Source: 2-02-FULL-55-14 sp964581115 (GTDB taxonomy: Bacteria; Bacteroidota; Ignavibacteria; UBA10030). From it: a stretch of 22,139 nucleotides of DNA. The stretch covers positions 1 to 22,139 of the forward strand of contig CAZOMY010000044.1 in NCBI GenBank assembly GCA_964581115.1, written 5' to 3'. Within the stretch, counting starts at the first letter, position 1; every line of letters begins with the position of its first letter. Made by a program: the position numbers and the translations under genes. The notes below the pieces were generated by a model, which was given only the letters and a program-made list of their open reading frames with translations, had not been told where the DNA came from and searched no databases. Below are positions 13,699 through 20,922 of this stretch, piece by piece.

Positions 13699-16600
13699 AT
13701 GGAAAAGAATAGAATCAACGGCCTGCTCGTCATGCTGGTCGCCCTGTCTGCGCCGGCGATCGGACAGAAGCCCCATGGCGACCCGGTAGGGGACCCATTC
13801 GCGGTCAAGAAGCTGGGCCGGATCGTCGCCTCAGCGGACCGCCGTGCCGCGTTCGACAGGGACGTGCAAGGACTGACGTCCCGCATTGCAGAAGCACGAC
13901 GCAAGGTCCCGGGACCGATCTCCGATCGAACAGCGGCGATGCGCCGGTTGTCGGCCATCAACGGCTCCGAGCCGCGCGTCGTCTGGAGCGAAGATGGAAC
14001 GCTCCCGATCTTCATCTCGGGCCGGCGTCTGCAATCGACCGAGGCGCCGGCGGCACGCACGGTCGGTACCGCAGAGTTGCAGTCGCGGTCGTTCCTGCGC
14101 GAGCACGCAGATCTTCTCCGCATCCAATCGCCCGACGAGGAATTCACCTCGACCGCCGTCGAACGCGACGCGCTGGGCATGGTGCACGTGCGCTACCGCC
14201 AGATGTGGCGAGGCGTCGAAGTGTGGGGACGGGACGTCGTCGTCCATGTCGGCAGTGATGGTCATGTCCGGGGCTTCAACGGGCGATGGATGCCCAGCCC
14301 GCGTTCGATCGATCCGGCTGACGTTCGCGTCGACGAAATGACCGCGCGCGCCAAGGCGCTGGAAGCCCTTGGCCGAACGTCCGGCGTGGAGCGGAGCACT
14401 CCGATGATCTTGGAACACGAAGGAGCCCCGCACTTGACGTGGTTGGTCCAGGTACGCGGTCGTCTCGATCAAAACTGGTATTGCTTTGTCGACGCACAGA
14501 GCGGTGAGGTGATCAAGCGCTACAACCACGTGCTGCATGATGGGCCTGTGGCTGGCAGCGGCACCGACCTTTCCAACACCACCCGCGCGTTAAACGTTTA
14601 CCAGATCGGGTCGAGTTACTACCTGATCGACGCGTCCAAGGCGATGTTCAAGCCGTCGCAGTCGTCCTTCCCGAATGACGGTCGCGGCGTCCTTTACACG
14701 CTCGACGCGAAGAACGACGACAGCTTGCTCTATTATATCACGGCTCCATCGCCGACGGGCTTCACGACGGTGAAGGGAGCCGTCTCCGCCGCTTACTACG
14801 GCAGCAAGGTCTATGACTACTTCAAGACGGCCCACAATCGCGACGCGATCGACGGCAAGGGTTCGACGATCACGATGGTGGTCAACTTCAACCAGAACTA
14901 CAACAACGCCTTCTGGAACGGTCAGTTGATGGTCTTCGGCAACGGCGACGGCACGGCCTTCAGCGACCTTGCCGGCGGCATCGATGTGATGGCGCACGAG
15001 ATGACGCACGGCGTCGTCGAGAATTCTGCGAACCTCATCTACGAGAATCAGCCGGGCGCTTTGAACGAATCGTTCGCCGACGTCTTCGGGGTCCTTTATG
15101 AATTCTACGTCCGAGGCGGAGGCGGGAACTGGCTCATCGGAGAGGACGTGACGACGCCCGGCATTGCCGGGGACGCGCTGCGGAACATGCAGGACCCTGC
15201 GGCATCGAACGTCGCCTTCAGCGGCCAACAGCCGGCCCACATGAGCCAATACCAGAACCTGCCGAACACGTCGCAGGGCGATCACGGCGGCGTCCACATC
15301 AACAGCGGCATTCCAAACAAGGCTTTCTACCTCTTCGCCACGTCGTCGGGCGTGACGCTTGACGAGGCGGGCCGGGTCTACTATCGGGCATTGACGCAAT
15401 ACCTGACCCGCAACTCGCAATTCGTCGATTGCCGGTTGGCCGTCATTCAGGCGGCCGAAGACCTGTTCGGCGGAGCGGGGAATCCCAAGGCGCTCGCCGC
15501 CGCTGCGGCCTTCGATGCGGTCGGTATCACGGGAGGTTCCGCCACGCCCCCGCCGCCGACGCAGAATCCGGTCTCGGGGACGTCGTATGTTGCCGTCGTG
15601 GGTCTCTCCGACGGAGCCCTCTATCGTATGGGCGCCAACGGAGAATCGCCGACGCTCGTTTCGGGCAACTCGTTGGCGACCCGTCCGACCGTGACCGACG
15701 ACGGTCAGCATGTGTTCTATGTTGACGCCTCCCACAATCTACATCTGGTCGGGTCCAACGGTACCGGAGACCAGACGCTCTCAACGTCCGGCGGATTCAA
15801 CAACGTCTCGATCTCGCCGAACGGCCGCTACCTCGCCGCCACGACGACGTTCGAAGAGCCCGTCATCTACGTGTTCGACCTGCAGAACTCGTCCGGGAAC
15901 AAAGTGCTCCAGCTCTATACGCCGACCTACAGCCAGGGTGTGAATGCCGGAACGATCCGGTATCCGGACCGGATCGATTGGGCGTCGGACAACGCCACGA
16001 TCATGTATGACGCACTCAATGCTGGCGCGCTGGCGTCGGGCGGCACTGTGGAGTACTGGGACATCAACTTCGTTCGGCTCGCCGACGGTAATGTGACGCG
16101 CCTGTTCCCGCCGCAGCCCGACGGCGTCAGCATCGGGAATGCAGTATTTGCATCGAACACCGACAACATTATCGCTTTCGACTATGTCGCGGCGGGCGAT
16201 TCGGTGCGAGTGCTGGCGGTCGATCTCAATGCCGGTATTGTGGGTCAGGTGACGAACAACGTCTTCTCGCTCGGAAGCCCATCGTTCTCGAACGATGACA
16301 GCAAGGTCTACTACCATTACATCTCATTGAACGGCGGCGCGCCGACCTCCAGCATCTGGGTCGTCGACCTGGCGAACGACGGCGTCACCGGTCTGGGGAA
16401 CGATCTCTCTCTGGTAACAGGAGGCATCTATCCCGTAAGCTACACCGTCGGTACGCGGACGACCGACGTCGAGGCCTCTGAGCCGGATGTCCCGACGACG
16501 ACGATGCTCGAACCGAACTACCCGAACCCGTTCAATCCGGAAACGCGGATCGGTTGGAGGATGGAGGAGAGAGGATGGGTGAAGGTATCCGTGTTCGACC

Positions 16601-16773
16601 TTCTGGGAAGGGAAGTCGCCGTGCTCATCAATAGCGAGATGCCGGCAGGGCGACATGAGACCACATGGAACGCGGCCTCGATGCCTTCGGGGATCTACAT
16701 CGCTCGGATGGACGCGGCCTCGTCCGGCGGCGCCCGCGTGGTCGCCTCCCGACGAATGGTGCTCATGAAGTAA
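13699..16773 (+). CDS. secreted M4 (thermolysin-family) metallopeptidase with T9SS sorting domain
   Basis: A 1024-residue precursor: Sec signal peptide (about 1-23), an FTP/PepSY-type propeptide (about 85-270, ending GEVIKRYNHVLHDGPVAG), the M4 catalytic domain (about 290-615), a TolB/PD40-like repeat region (about 630-920) with SPNGRYLAATT and PTVTDDGQHVFYVD blades, and a C-terminal type IX sorting domain (about 935-1024: NYPNPFNPETRIG, VFDLLGREVAVL, MPSGIYIARM). The zinc site is HEMTH (His433, Glu434, His437) with Glu457 in LNESFADVFG. The 15-residue linker NPVSGTSYVAVVGLS starts the propeller. It would be exported across both membranes and released or surface-anchored as a broad-specificity protease after propeptide removal. 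ATG 13699 has GGGAG six bases upstream. A hairpin terminator follows. Confidence 0.93.
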   Translation: MEKNRINGLLVMLVALSAPAIGQKPHGDPVGDPFAVKKLGRIVASADRRAAFDRDVQGLTSRIAEARRKVPGPISDRTAAMRRLSAINGSEPRVVWSEDGTLPIFISGRRLQSTEAPAARTVGTAELQSRSFLREHADLLRIQSPDEEFTSTAVERDALGMVHVRYRQMWRGVEVWGRDVVVHVGSDGHVRGFNGRWMPSPRSIDPADVRVDEMTARAKALEALGRTSGVERSTPMILEHEGAPHLTWLVQVRGRLDQNWYCFVDAQSGEVIKRYNHVLHDGPVAGSGTDLSNTTRALNVYQIGSSYYLIDASKAMFKPSQSSFPNDGRGVLYTLDAKNDDSLLYYITAPSPTGFTTVKGAVSAAYYGSKVYDYFKTAHNRDAIDGKGSTITMVVNFNQNYNNAFWNGQLMVFGNGDGTAFSDLAGGIDVMAHEMTHGVVENSANLIYENQPGALNESFADVFGVLYEFYVRGGGGNWLIGEDVTTPGIAGDALRNMQDPAASNVAFSGQQPAHMSQYQNLPNTSQGDHGGVHINSGIPNKAFYLFATSSGVTLDEAGRVYYRALTQYLTRNSQFVDCRLAVIQAAEDLFGGAGNPKALAAAAAFDAVGITGGSATPPPPTQNPVSGTSYVAVVGLSDGALYRMGANGESPTLVSGNSLATRPTVTDDGQHVFYVDASHNLHLVGSNGTGDQTLSTSGGFNNVSISPNGRYLAATTTFEEPVIYVFDLQNSSGNKVLQLYTPTYSQGVNAGTIRYPDRIDWASDNATIMYDALNAGALASGGTVEYWDINFVRLADGNVTRLFPPQPDGVSIGNAVFASNTDNIIAFDYVAAGDSVRVLAVDLNAGIVGQVTNNVFSLGSPSFSNDDSKVYYHYISLNGGAPTSSIWVVDLANDGVTGLGNDLSLVTGGIYPVSYTVGTRTTDVEASEPDVPTTTMLEPNYPNPFNPETRIGWRMEERGWVKVSVFDLLGREVAVLINSEMPAGRHETTWNAASMPSGIYIARMDAASSGGARVVASRRMVLMK

Positions 16774-16796
16774 TCCCTGCACAACCAGATCGTCCG

Positions 16797-16841
16797 ACGG
16801 CGAGGTCTTCTTTCCAAAGAGGGTCTCGCCGTTCTGTTGTT
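16797..16841 (+). terminator. hairpin terminator after the M4 protease
   Basis: ACGGCGAG pairs perfectly with CTCGCCGT (16797-16804 and 16825-16832), and an inner CTTT-CC-AAAG adds a second stem. A TCTGTTGTT tail follows on the + strand. It lies 24 bases past the stop codon, in the gap between two convergent genes, and may work for both. Confidence 0.6.
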
Positions 16842-16949
16842 GCTCCAGCTCTCATACTCTTGCCCGTCCTTCGACGACTGTCATCTGTTGCGTGCGACAT
16901 GGTCCGTGCGAAACATGACCATCTTGAGGCCCCACCGTGATGGCCAACG

Positions 16950-17615
16950 CTACCGATCCATCCTCCTGTGCAATCGTGCCAGAAGTTCTACACGCGAATG
17001 GACGCCGAATGCCTCGAAGAGTGCCTTGAAGTGATCGATCACGGTGTGGTAACTCAAGCCCATCCGGTCCGCGATGGATTTCGTATCGAGCCCCTCAAGG
17101 AGAAGCTGGGTGATCTGCTCTTGTCGGGGTGTGAGGCGGCCTGATCCTCGCATCGTACCAAGCGGGGGGGGGGTGGTGAGATATCCAACCAAGGTCGTTG
17201 ATGCGGTCACGTTGAGCGGCCGCAGTCCGGCGAGAGCATGTACAGCAGCGTTGACAAGCTCTTCTGCCGTCGCCGGCTTGACGAGGAAACCCGATGCTCC
17301 CTCTGCCAATGCATCGAGGAGCGTATTCGTATCGTTCAACGCCGAGCACATGACGATGCGAGTGTGGTCGCACAACGACCGCACCTTCCGCAGGAGGGTC
17401 AGGCCATTTATCTGAGCCATGCGAATATCGAGTACGGCGACGTCGGGTGGCGAAGTGCACGATCTGAAGCCGTCGAGGAATGCCTTCGGGCAGGTGAACG
17501 TCCGGACGTGCCCCAGCCTTCGATCGGAGCTCAGACTGTCCCCGAGCAAATCAACCAGCGTCGCGTCGTCGTCGACGATCCACAGGGAGAATGGAGATAG
17601 CGTCACATCCTGCAT
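16950..17615 (-). CDS. NarL/LuxR-type response regulator, orphan
   Basis: A 221-residue two-domain regulator. The receiver (about 9-128) has the acidic pair Asp15/Asp16, phospho-acceptor Asp63 in VAVLDIRM, Ser91 and Lys113 in FLVKPA. The LuxR-type helix-turn-helix (about 158-219) reads LTPRQEQITQLLLEGLDTKS then IADRMGLSYHTVIDHFKALF. The linker between them (residues 147-151) is encoded by a run of ten C on the coding strand, so a one-base slip would remove or restore the DNA-binding domain. No sensor kinase is in the window. It starts 33 bases after the lipoprotein gene on the same strand, so it may be co-expressed with that gene and the CHAP protein. The start at 17615 has no strong ribosome site. 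Confidence 0.88.
   Translation of the reverse strand: MQDVTLSPFSLWIVDDDATLVDLLGDSLSSDRRLGHVRTFTCPKAFLDGFRSCTSPPDVAVLDIRMAQINGLTLLRKVRSLCDHTRIVMCSALNDTNTLLDALAEGASGFLVKPATAEELVNAAVHALAGLRPLNVTASTTLVGYLTTPPPLGTMRGSGRLTPRQEQITQLLLEGLDTKSIADRMGLSYHTVIDHFKALFEAFGVHSRVELLARLHRRMDR
17164..17173. repeat. 10-base G/C homopolymer inside the response regulator
   Basis: Ten consecutive G on the + strand (C on the coding strand) lie in the linker between receiver and DNA-binding domains. In the given sequence the frame is open. The tract is long enough for slipped-strand variation, but also for sequencing error. Confidence 0.9.
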
Positions 17616-17648
17616 CTTGACAGCCTGCGTGTCACATCGCCTCCATCC

Positions 17649-18737
17649 TCACTTCGGGATCCCGCGTGTAATGAAGGCTTTCTGAGCGAAACCTCGGGGA
17701 GTGCCCGTCATGAAGACCTGGTCTCCTACCTGATAGGCGCGAATATAGTACAAGTCTGTACGGTTCAACGACGGTATCCGGTACCAGTCTTTGCCGTTGT
17801 AGTGCATGACTAACTCACCAGTGTTGAAACTGCCGATCGAGATCAGATCATTCTGACCATAGACCGCGGTGACGGTGAACGTACTTGGAGATGTGGAATA
17901 TAATGTCTCCCACGTCCCGGCAGGAGTTCTACGCACCACTTTGCCGCGGGCGGCGCTCACCAGAGCCCCCTTGTACCATGAGAAGTACTCAGTAAATGTC
18001 TCAGTGGCGAAGGTAGTCTCCGTCATGTCGAGTTGCGCCAGGCTTGTTCCGTCCCACTGGTACAAGAAAATGTAAAGACGACCTTGGCGCAGGGTCACGC
18101 CTCCAACATACGCCTCAGTCGGAGACACCCCTAGAATGGATGCCTTGCTCACTGAATCGTCGTTCGAGACATTCGTCCAGTTCTGTCCGTTGTAGTGATA
18201 CAGCCCCCCTTCGAATTCTCCCACCAGCACATTTGTGGGGGAATTTCCCCAAATAGAGACCAGCAGATGGCTGTTGGGGATCTCCGTGACGCCCCACGTG
18301 CCGTTGAGATACCGGAGAACAAATCCTTGCTTGTAGGGGCCGCTCCCCTCCAGGGAGGTGTCGCGTCCGCCGACGACCCATATGTCATTAGGGCCGAACC
18401 CATGTATCGCTTGAGGTGCCCACGGAAAACCGAGCTGACCCATCGAATTGTAGGCATCGAAGTACACCTGCGAGATGTCGGTCCAAGTCTGTCCGTTGAA
18501 GCGCCACAGTTTGTACTCTCCCCACGTAGAGCCCGACGTGTTGACGAGATAAACATTTGTGGGGGAACTACCGTAGAGGCTGACGGGGGAGAATGTAGCA
18601 ATGCCATCCCCGATCGAATCGCGCACCCAGGTGAAATCACGCGGGTTCAGTCCGTCCGGCGGTTCTGGAGGATCCGTCGGACAGCCGAGGAGGAGGAGGG
18701 AGGCCGCAATGGCCGCCAGAATGAAGGTCGATTTCAT
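17649..18737 (-). CDS. lipoprotein with repeated propeller-like blades
   Basis: A 362-residue protein with a lipoprotein signal (MKSTFILAAIAASLLLLGCP; lipobox LLGC, Cys20). The mature part repeats a blade-like unit ending in forms of GxSPTNVYLV: LYGSSPTNVYLVN, IHGFGPNDIWVVG, IWGNSPTNVLVG and ILGVSPTEAYVGG, each preceded by a W...FNGQTW-type strand. This suggests a beta-propeller on the cell surface or in the periplasm. No catalytic motif is seen, so a binding or scaffold role is possible. ATG 18737 is chosen because the signal peptide starts there; the in-frame Met further upstream (18866) overlaps the preceding gene. It is downstream of the CHAP-protein gene, with an RNA hairpin in the gap, and upstream of the response regulator. 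Confidence 0.75.
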   Translation of the reverse strand: MKSTFILAAIAASLLLLGCPTDPPEPPDGLNPRDFTWVRDSIGDGIATFSPVSLYGSSPTNVYLVNTSGSTWGEYKLWRFNGQTWTDISQVYFDAYNSMGQLGFPWAPQAIHGFGPNDIWVVGGRDTSLEGSGPYKQGFVLRYLNGTWGVTEIPNSHLLVSIWGNSPTNVLVGEFEGGLYHYNGQNWTNVSNDDSVSKASILGVSPTEAYVGGVTLRQGRLYIFLYQWDGTSLAQLDMTETTFATETFTEYFSWYKGALVSAARGKVVRRTPAGTWETLYSTSPSTFTVTAVYGQNDLISIGSFNTGELVMHYNGKDWYRIPSLNRTDLYYIRAYQVGDQVFMTGTPRGFAQKAFITRGIPK

Positions 18738-18748
18738 ACAAAGGACAG

Positions 18749-18774
18749 GTCGGAGGCAATGATCCGCCTCCGAC
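18749..18774 (-). terminator. hairpin between the CHAP-protein and lipoprotein genes
   Basis: GTCGGAGGC and GCCTCCGAC form a perfect 9-bp stem with an 8-base loop in the 52-base gap. On the - strand CTGTCCTTTGT follows, then the lipoprotein ATG. It may terminate or attenuate read-through, or protect the upstream mRNA end. The lipoprotein gene has no evident ribosome site after it. Confidence 0.5.
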
Positions 18775-18789
18775 GTTCCTGGCGAGGGG

Positions 18790-20544
18790 CTATTTCGTAA
18801 GAATGAGTTTGAGCGATTGGCGCATTGCCGAATTACCGTCCAATGGACGGGAAACGACTCGGGCAATGTACACGCCGCTCATGAGACTGCCCGTTCCGGT
18901 TGCCTGCGCGCTCCAGTCGAACGTATGCGTGCCAGCGTCGAGGATCCGGTCGGCCAGCCGTGCGACCAGGCGACCTGCCACATCATACACCGCGATCTCC
19001 ACATGCGCAACCGAAGGGAGCGTCGCTGTGATCTTCGTCGCCGGGTTGAAGGGATTGGGATGCGCCGCGACGGAGAAAGCAACCTCCGTCGATGCTTCAG
19101 CGCCGAATGCTTCATCGTCGCGACGAGCTTCCGGAATATACTGTGCACCCATGGCAAAGACGCTGAACCACGAGGGATTCGACGTGACATTGCGGGACGT
19201 CGTTACGTATCGAGCGCGGATGTCGTATTCGACGAGGTTGTGAGTGTAGCTTGAGGTGAGGGCATAGTCGCCGTCTTCATACATCGTCGTCGTGTTCGGC
19301 AATGTGGCCAGCAGCGTCGGACCCTGAACGTCCTTGACCTTGCGCCAAACCTCGTACTGTGTCACGAACGGGCTCGGATGGGCTGTCCACGTGATCTTGA
19401 TCGGTTCGCCCACCGGATTGTTGAACGGGTAGATGTCAGCGGGCGGCAAGACTTCGACGAAGTTATAGTTCGCGATGTAGGTGCCCGCTGATGGAAATTG
19501 ACGTGAAAGACTCGTATTGCCGTCGTTCCACGATTGAAACTGATACGTGACGCGATTGCGGTAGAGGTATTGATGCAACGAGCAGACGGCCCCAGGTGCG
19601 AAGGGAGGAGTTGGGGCCGTATGTGTTTCTCCGTTGACTTTCAGAATACCGCCGATCGGTTGACCGTCTGATCGTAGGTCAAAGAAGACTGAATTCGACG
19701 GAGTCGACTGATTGAATCTCGCCGTAAAGATGTCGCTGCTATAGACAATGATGTCCGCGATCGCCGATGAGGCGACGACGGTATTGTTGCCATTCTTCCA
19801 TGCATTGTCGAATGTGAACCAGTTGCCTAGGACATCCTTCTGAGGAGTGTAAGCCCTCACGGAGACCGTATCATGGTGCCGGTACCAACGTGTGAATGGT
19901 GAACCGCGTCCAACATGCTCTCCAATCCCGTTGTCGAAGACGCCAACGCCGATCCGACCACCCTCGAAGCTGTTCCTGAAGGTAACTTGGTGACCCATAT
20001 AGTTCTCTTTGAGGCGGTAGACACCTTTGATGACCTCATTGACGTTGGCCCGGGTCGCGATCACCTGTGCGAGCGTCTGTTCATTGTGTGTGCCCCCTGC
20101 TCCGCTCACCTCGTGCATGATGATCTGAGTATTGTCCACGACGGGATCATCATCGCGGACTTTGTATCTCCCTCGGCTTGTTGAGCGCAACAATTCACCG
20201 TCAGGTTTAGTATTGACTTCACGGATTTCCGCAACGTATGATGCGTGTCCGACCGTTCCGCCGAGGTCTTCGATTCGAGCGGACTCTTTTCCAAATACAA
20301 TGATGTCGCCGACTAGATATCTTCCCGATCCATGCTGTGTGAAGAACTGAGTGAAGATCTTGGGTGGATCGGGGTAAACGTTGTCGGCATCATCCGGATC
20401 GCACCCGAACGCGCGGGCCTGTGCATATCCCCAACAGATCGAACCACTGGTAAAGTTGAAGCCCGGTGGATACTGGCATTGTCCAGGAGCATGATTCCAG
20501 ATCACGAATATTGCCAGGCAAGCGATGGTGAGACGAGTGATCAT
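18790..20544 (-). CDS. secreted CHAP-like domain protein with FN3-like region and T9SS sorting domain
   Basis: A 584-residue protein with a Sec signal peptide (about 1-22). The N-terminal part looks like a CHAP/NlpC-type papain-like domain: Cys37 in SICWGYAQARAFG, the GDIIVFG strand near 79-85, and His100 in GGTVGHASYVAEI. This family cleaves peptidoglycan amide or peptide bonds. The middle (about 120-370) has no motif I recognise. A fibronectin-III-like segment follows (about 385-475: IKITWTAHPSPFVTQYEVWR). The end is a type IX sorting domain (about 495-584: AHPNPFNPATKI, VYDVAGRLVARL, SGVYIARV). ATG 20544 has AGGGAGG five bases upstream. It may act in cell-wall turnover, inter-bacterial attack or as a structural adhesin. 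The CHAP call rests on the Cys/His pattern only. Confidence 0.7.
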   Translation of the reverse strand: MITRLTIACLAIFVIWNHAPGQCQYPPGFNFTSGSICWGYAQARAFGCDPDDADNVYPDPPKIFTQFFTQHGSGRYLVGDIIVFGKESARIEDLGGTVGHASYVAEIREVNTKPDGELLRSTSRGRYKVRDDDPVVDNTQIIMHEVSGAGGTHNEQTLAQVIATRANVNEVIKGVYRLKENYMGHQVTFRNSFEGGRIGVGVFDNGIGEHVGRGSPFTRWYRHHDTVSVRAYTPQKDVLGNWFTFDNAWKNGNNTVVASSAIADIIVYSSDIFTARFNQSTPSNSVFFDLRSDGQPIGGILKVNGETHTAPTPPFAPGAVCSLHQYLYRNRVTYQFQSWNDGNTSLSRQFPSAGTYIANYNFVEVLPPADIYPFNNPVGEPIKITWTAHPSPFVTQYEVWRKVKDVQGPTLLATLPNTTTMYEDGDYALTSSYTHNLVEYDIRARYVTTSRNVTSNPSWFSVFAMGAQYIPEARRDDEAFGAEASTEVAFSVAAHPNPFNPATKITATLPSVAHVEIAVYDVAGRLVARLADRILDAGTHTFDWSAQATGTGSLMSGVYIARVVSRPLDGNSAMRQSLKLILTK

Positions 20545-20922
20545 ATGATCCTCCCTGCGATGTGGTGGAGCGTTCTGGCAGACGAACGCTCTTGGTAGTC
20601 TTCAACAAGAATTCCGGCCTATCAATCCCCATTTTCTTGGGGGTGGTGTCCATGGCAGGCTTCGTGAAGATCCGATCGGCAATTCCGTCACGAGGCCACG
20701 ATGTGGCCCAGCGTCCACAACGCGAAACGAATTCCGGAAGGTATCGAAAGGCGAGCTTGTGATACTCGAGCGGCGAACTCCGCCCCGCTTGGTCACATCG
20801 GAAGAAACCTCTACATTCCTGTCACGCGTCACCGCCCGTACCGCGCCGGTTACCCCTTTACCTCATGGCGCCATGGCGGTGCTCTTTCATCATCTTTGGT
20901 CCTGATCAGGCTCGGAGGCCCC
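20545..20922. other. divergent intergenic region, no gene
   Basis: This 378-base stretch lies between two divergent genes and should hold both promoters. No credible coding frame is seen. Visible structure: an 8-bp hairpin before the CHAP gene (20568-20591), a GGCCAC-GAT-GTGGCC palindrome (20694-20708), a CATGGCGCCATG perfect palindrome (20864-20875), and several GAATTCCGG-like words. I see no convincing sigma70 boxes. Confidence 0.6.
20568..20591 (-). promoter_or_regulatory. perfect 8-bp palindrome upstream of the CHAP-protein gene
   Basis: GAGCGTTC and GAACGCTC flank an 8-base spacer, 23 bases before the start codon and just ahead of the AGGGAGG ribosome site. It may be an operator or leader hairpin. 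Size and placement are like the palindrome before the binding-protein gene (6856-6878), but the sequence is different. Confidence 0.4.

Noticed and set aside
14590..15735. 381-codon minus-strand frame opposite the M4 protease
   Set aside because: It is antisense to conserved zinc-site sequence and its translation is low-complexity Arg/Val/Gly-rich.
20562..20762. Small plus-strand gene in the divergent gap
   Set aside because: No ribosome site, no motif, and it overlaps the expected promoter of the CHAP gene.
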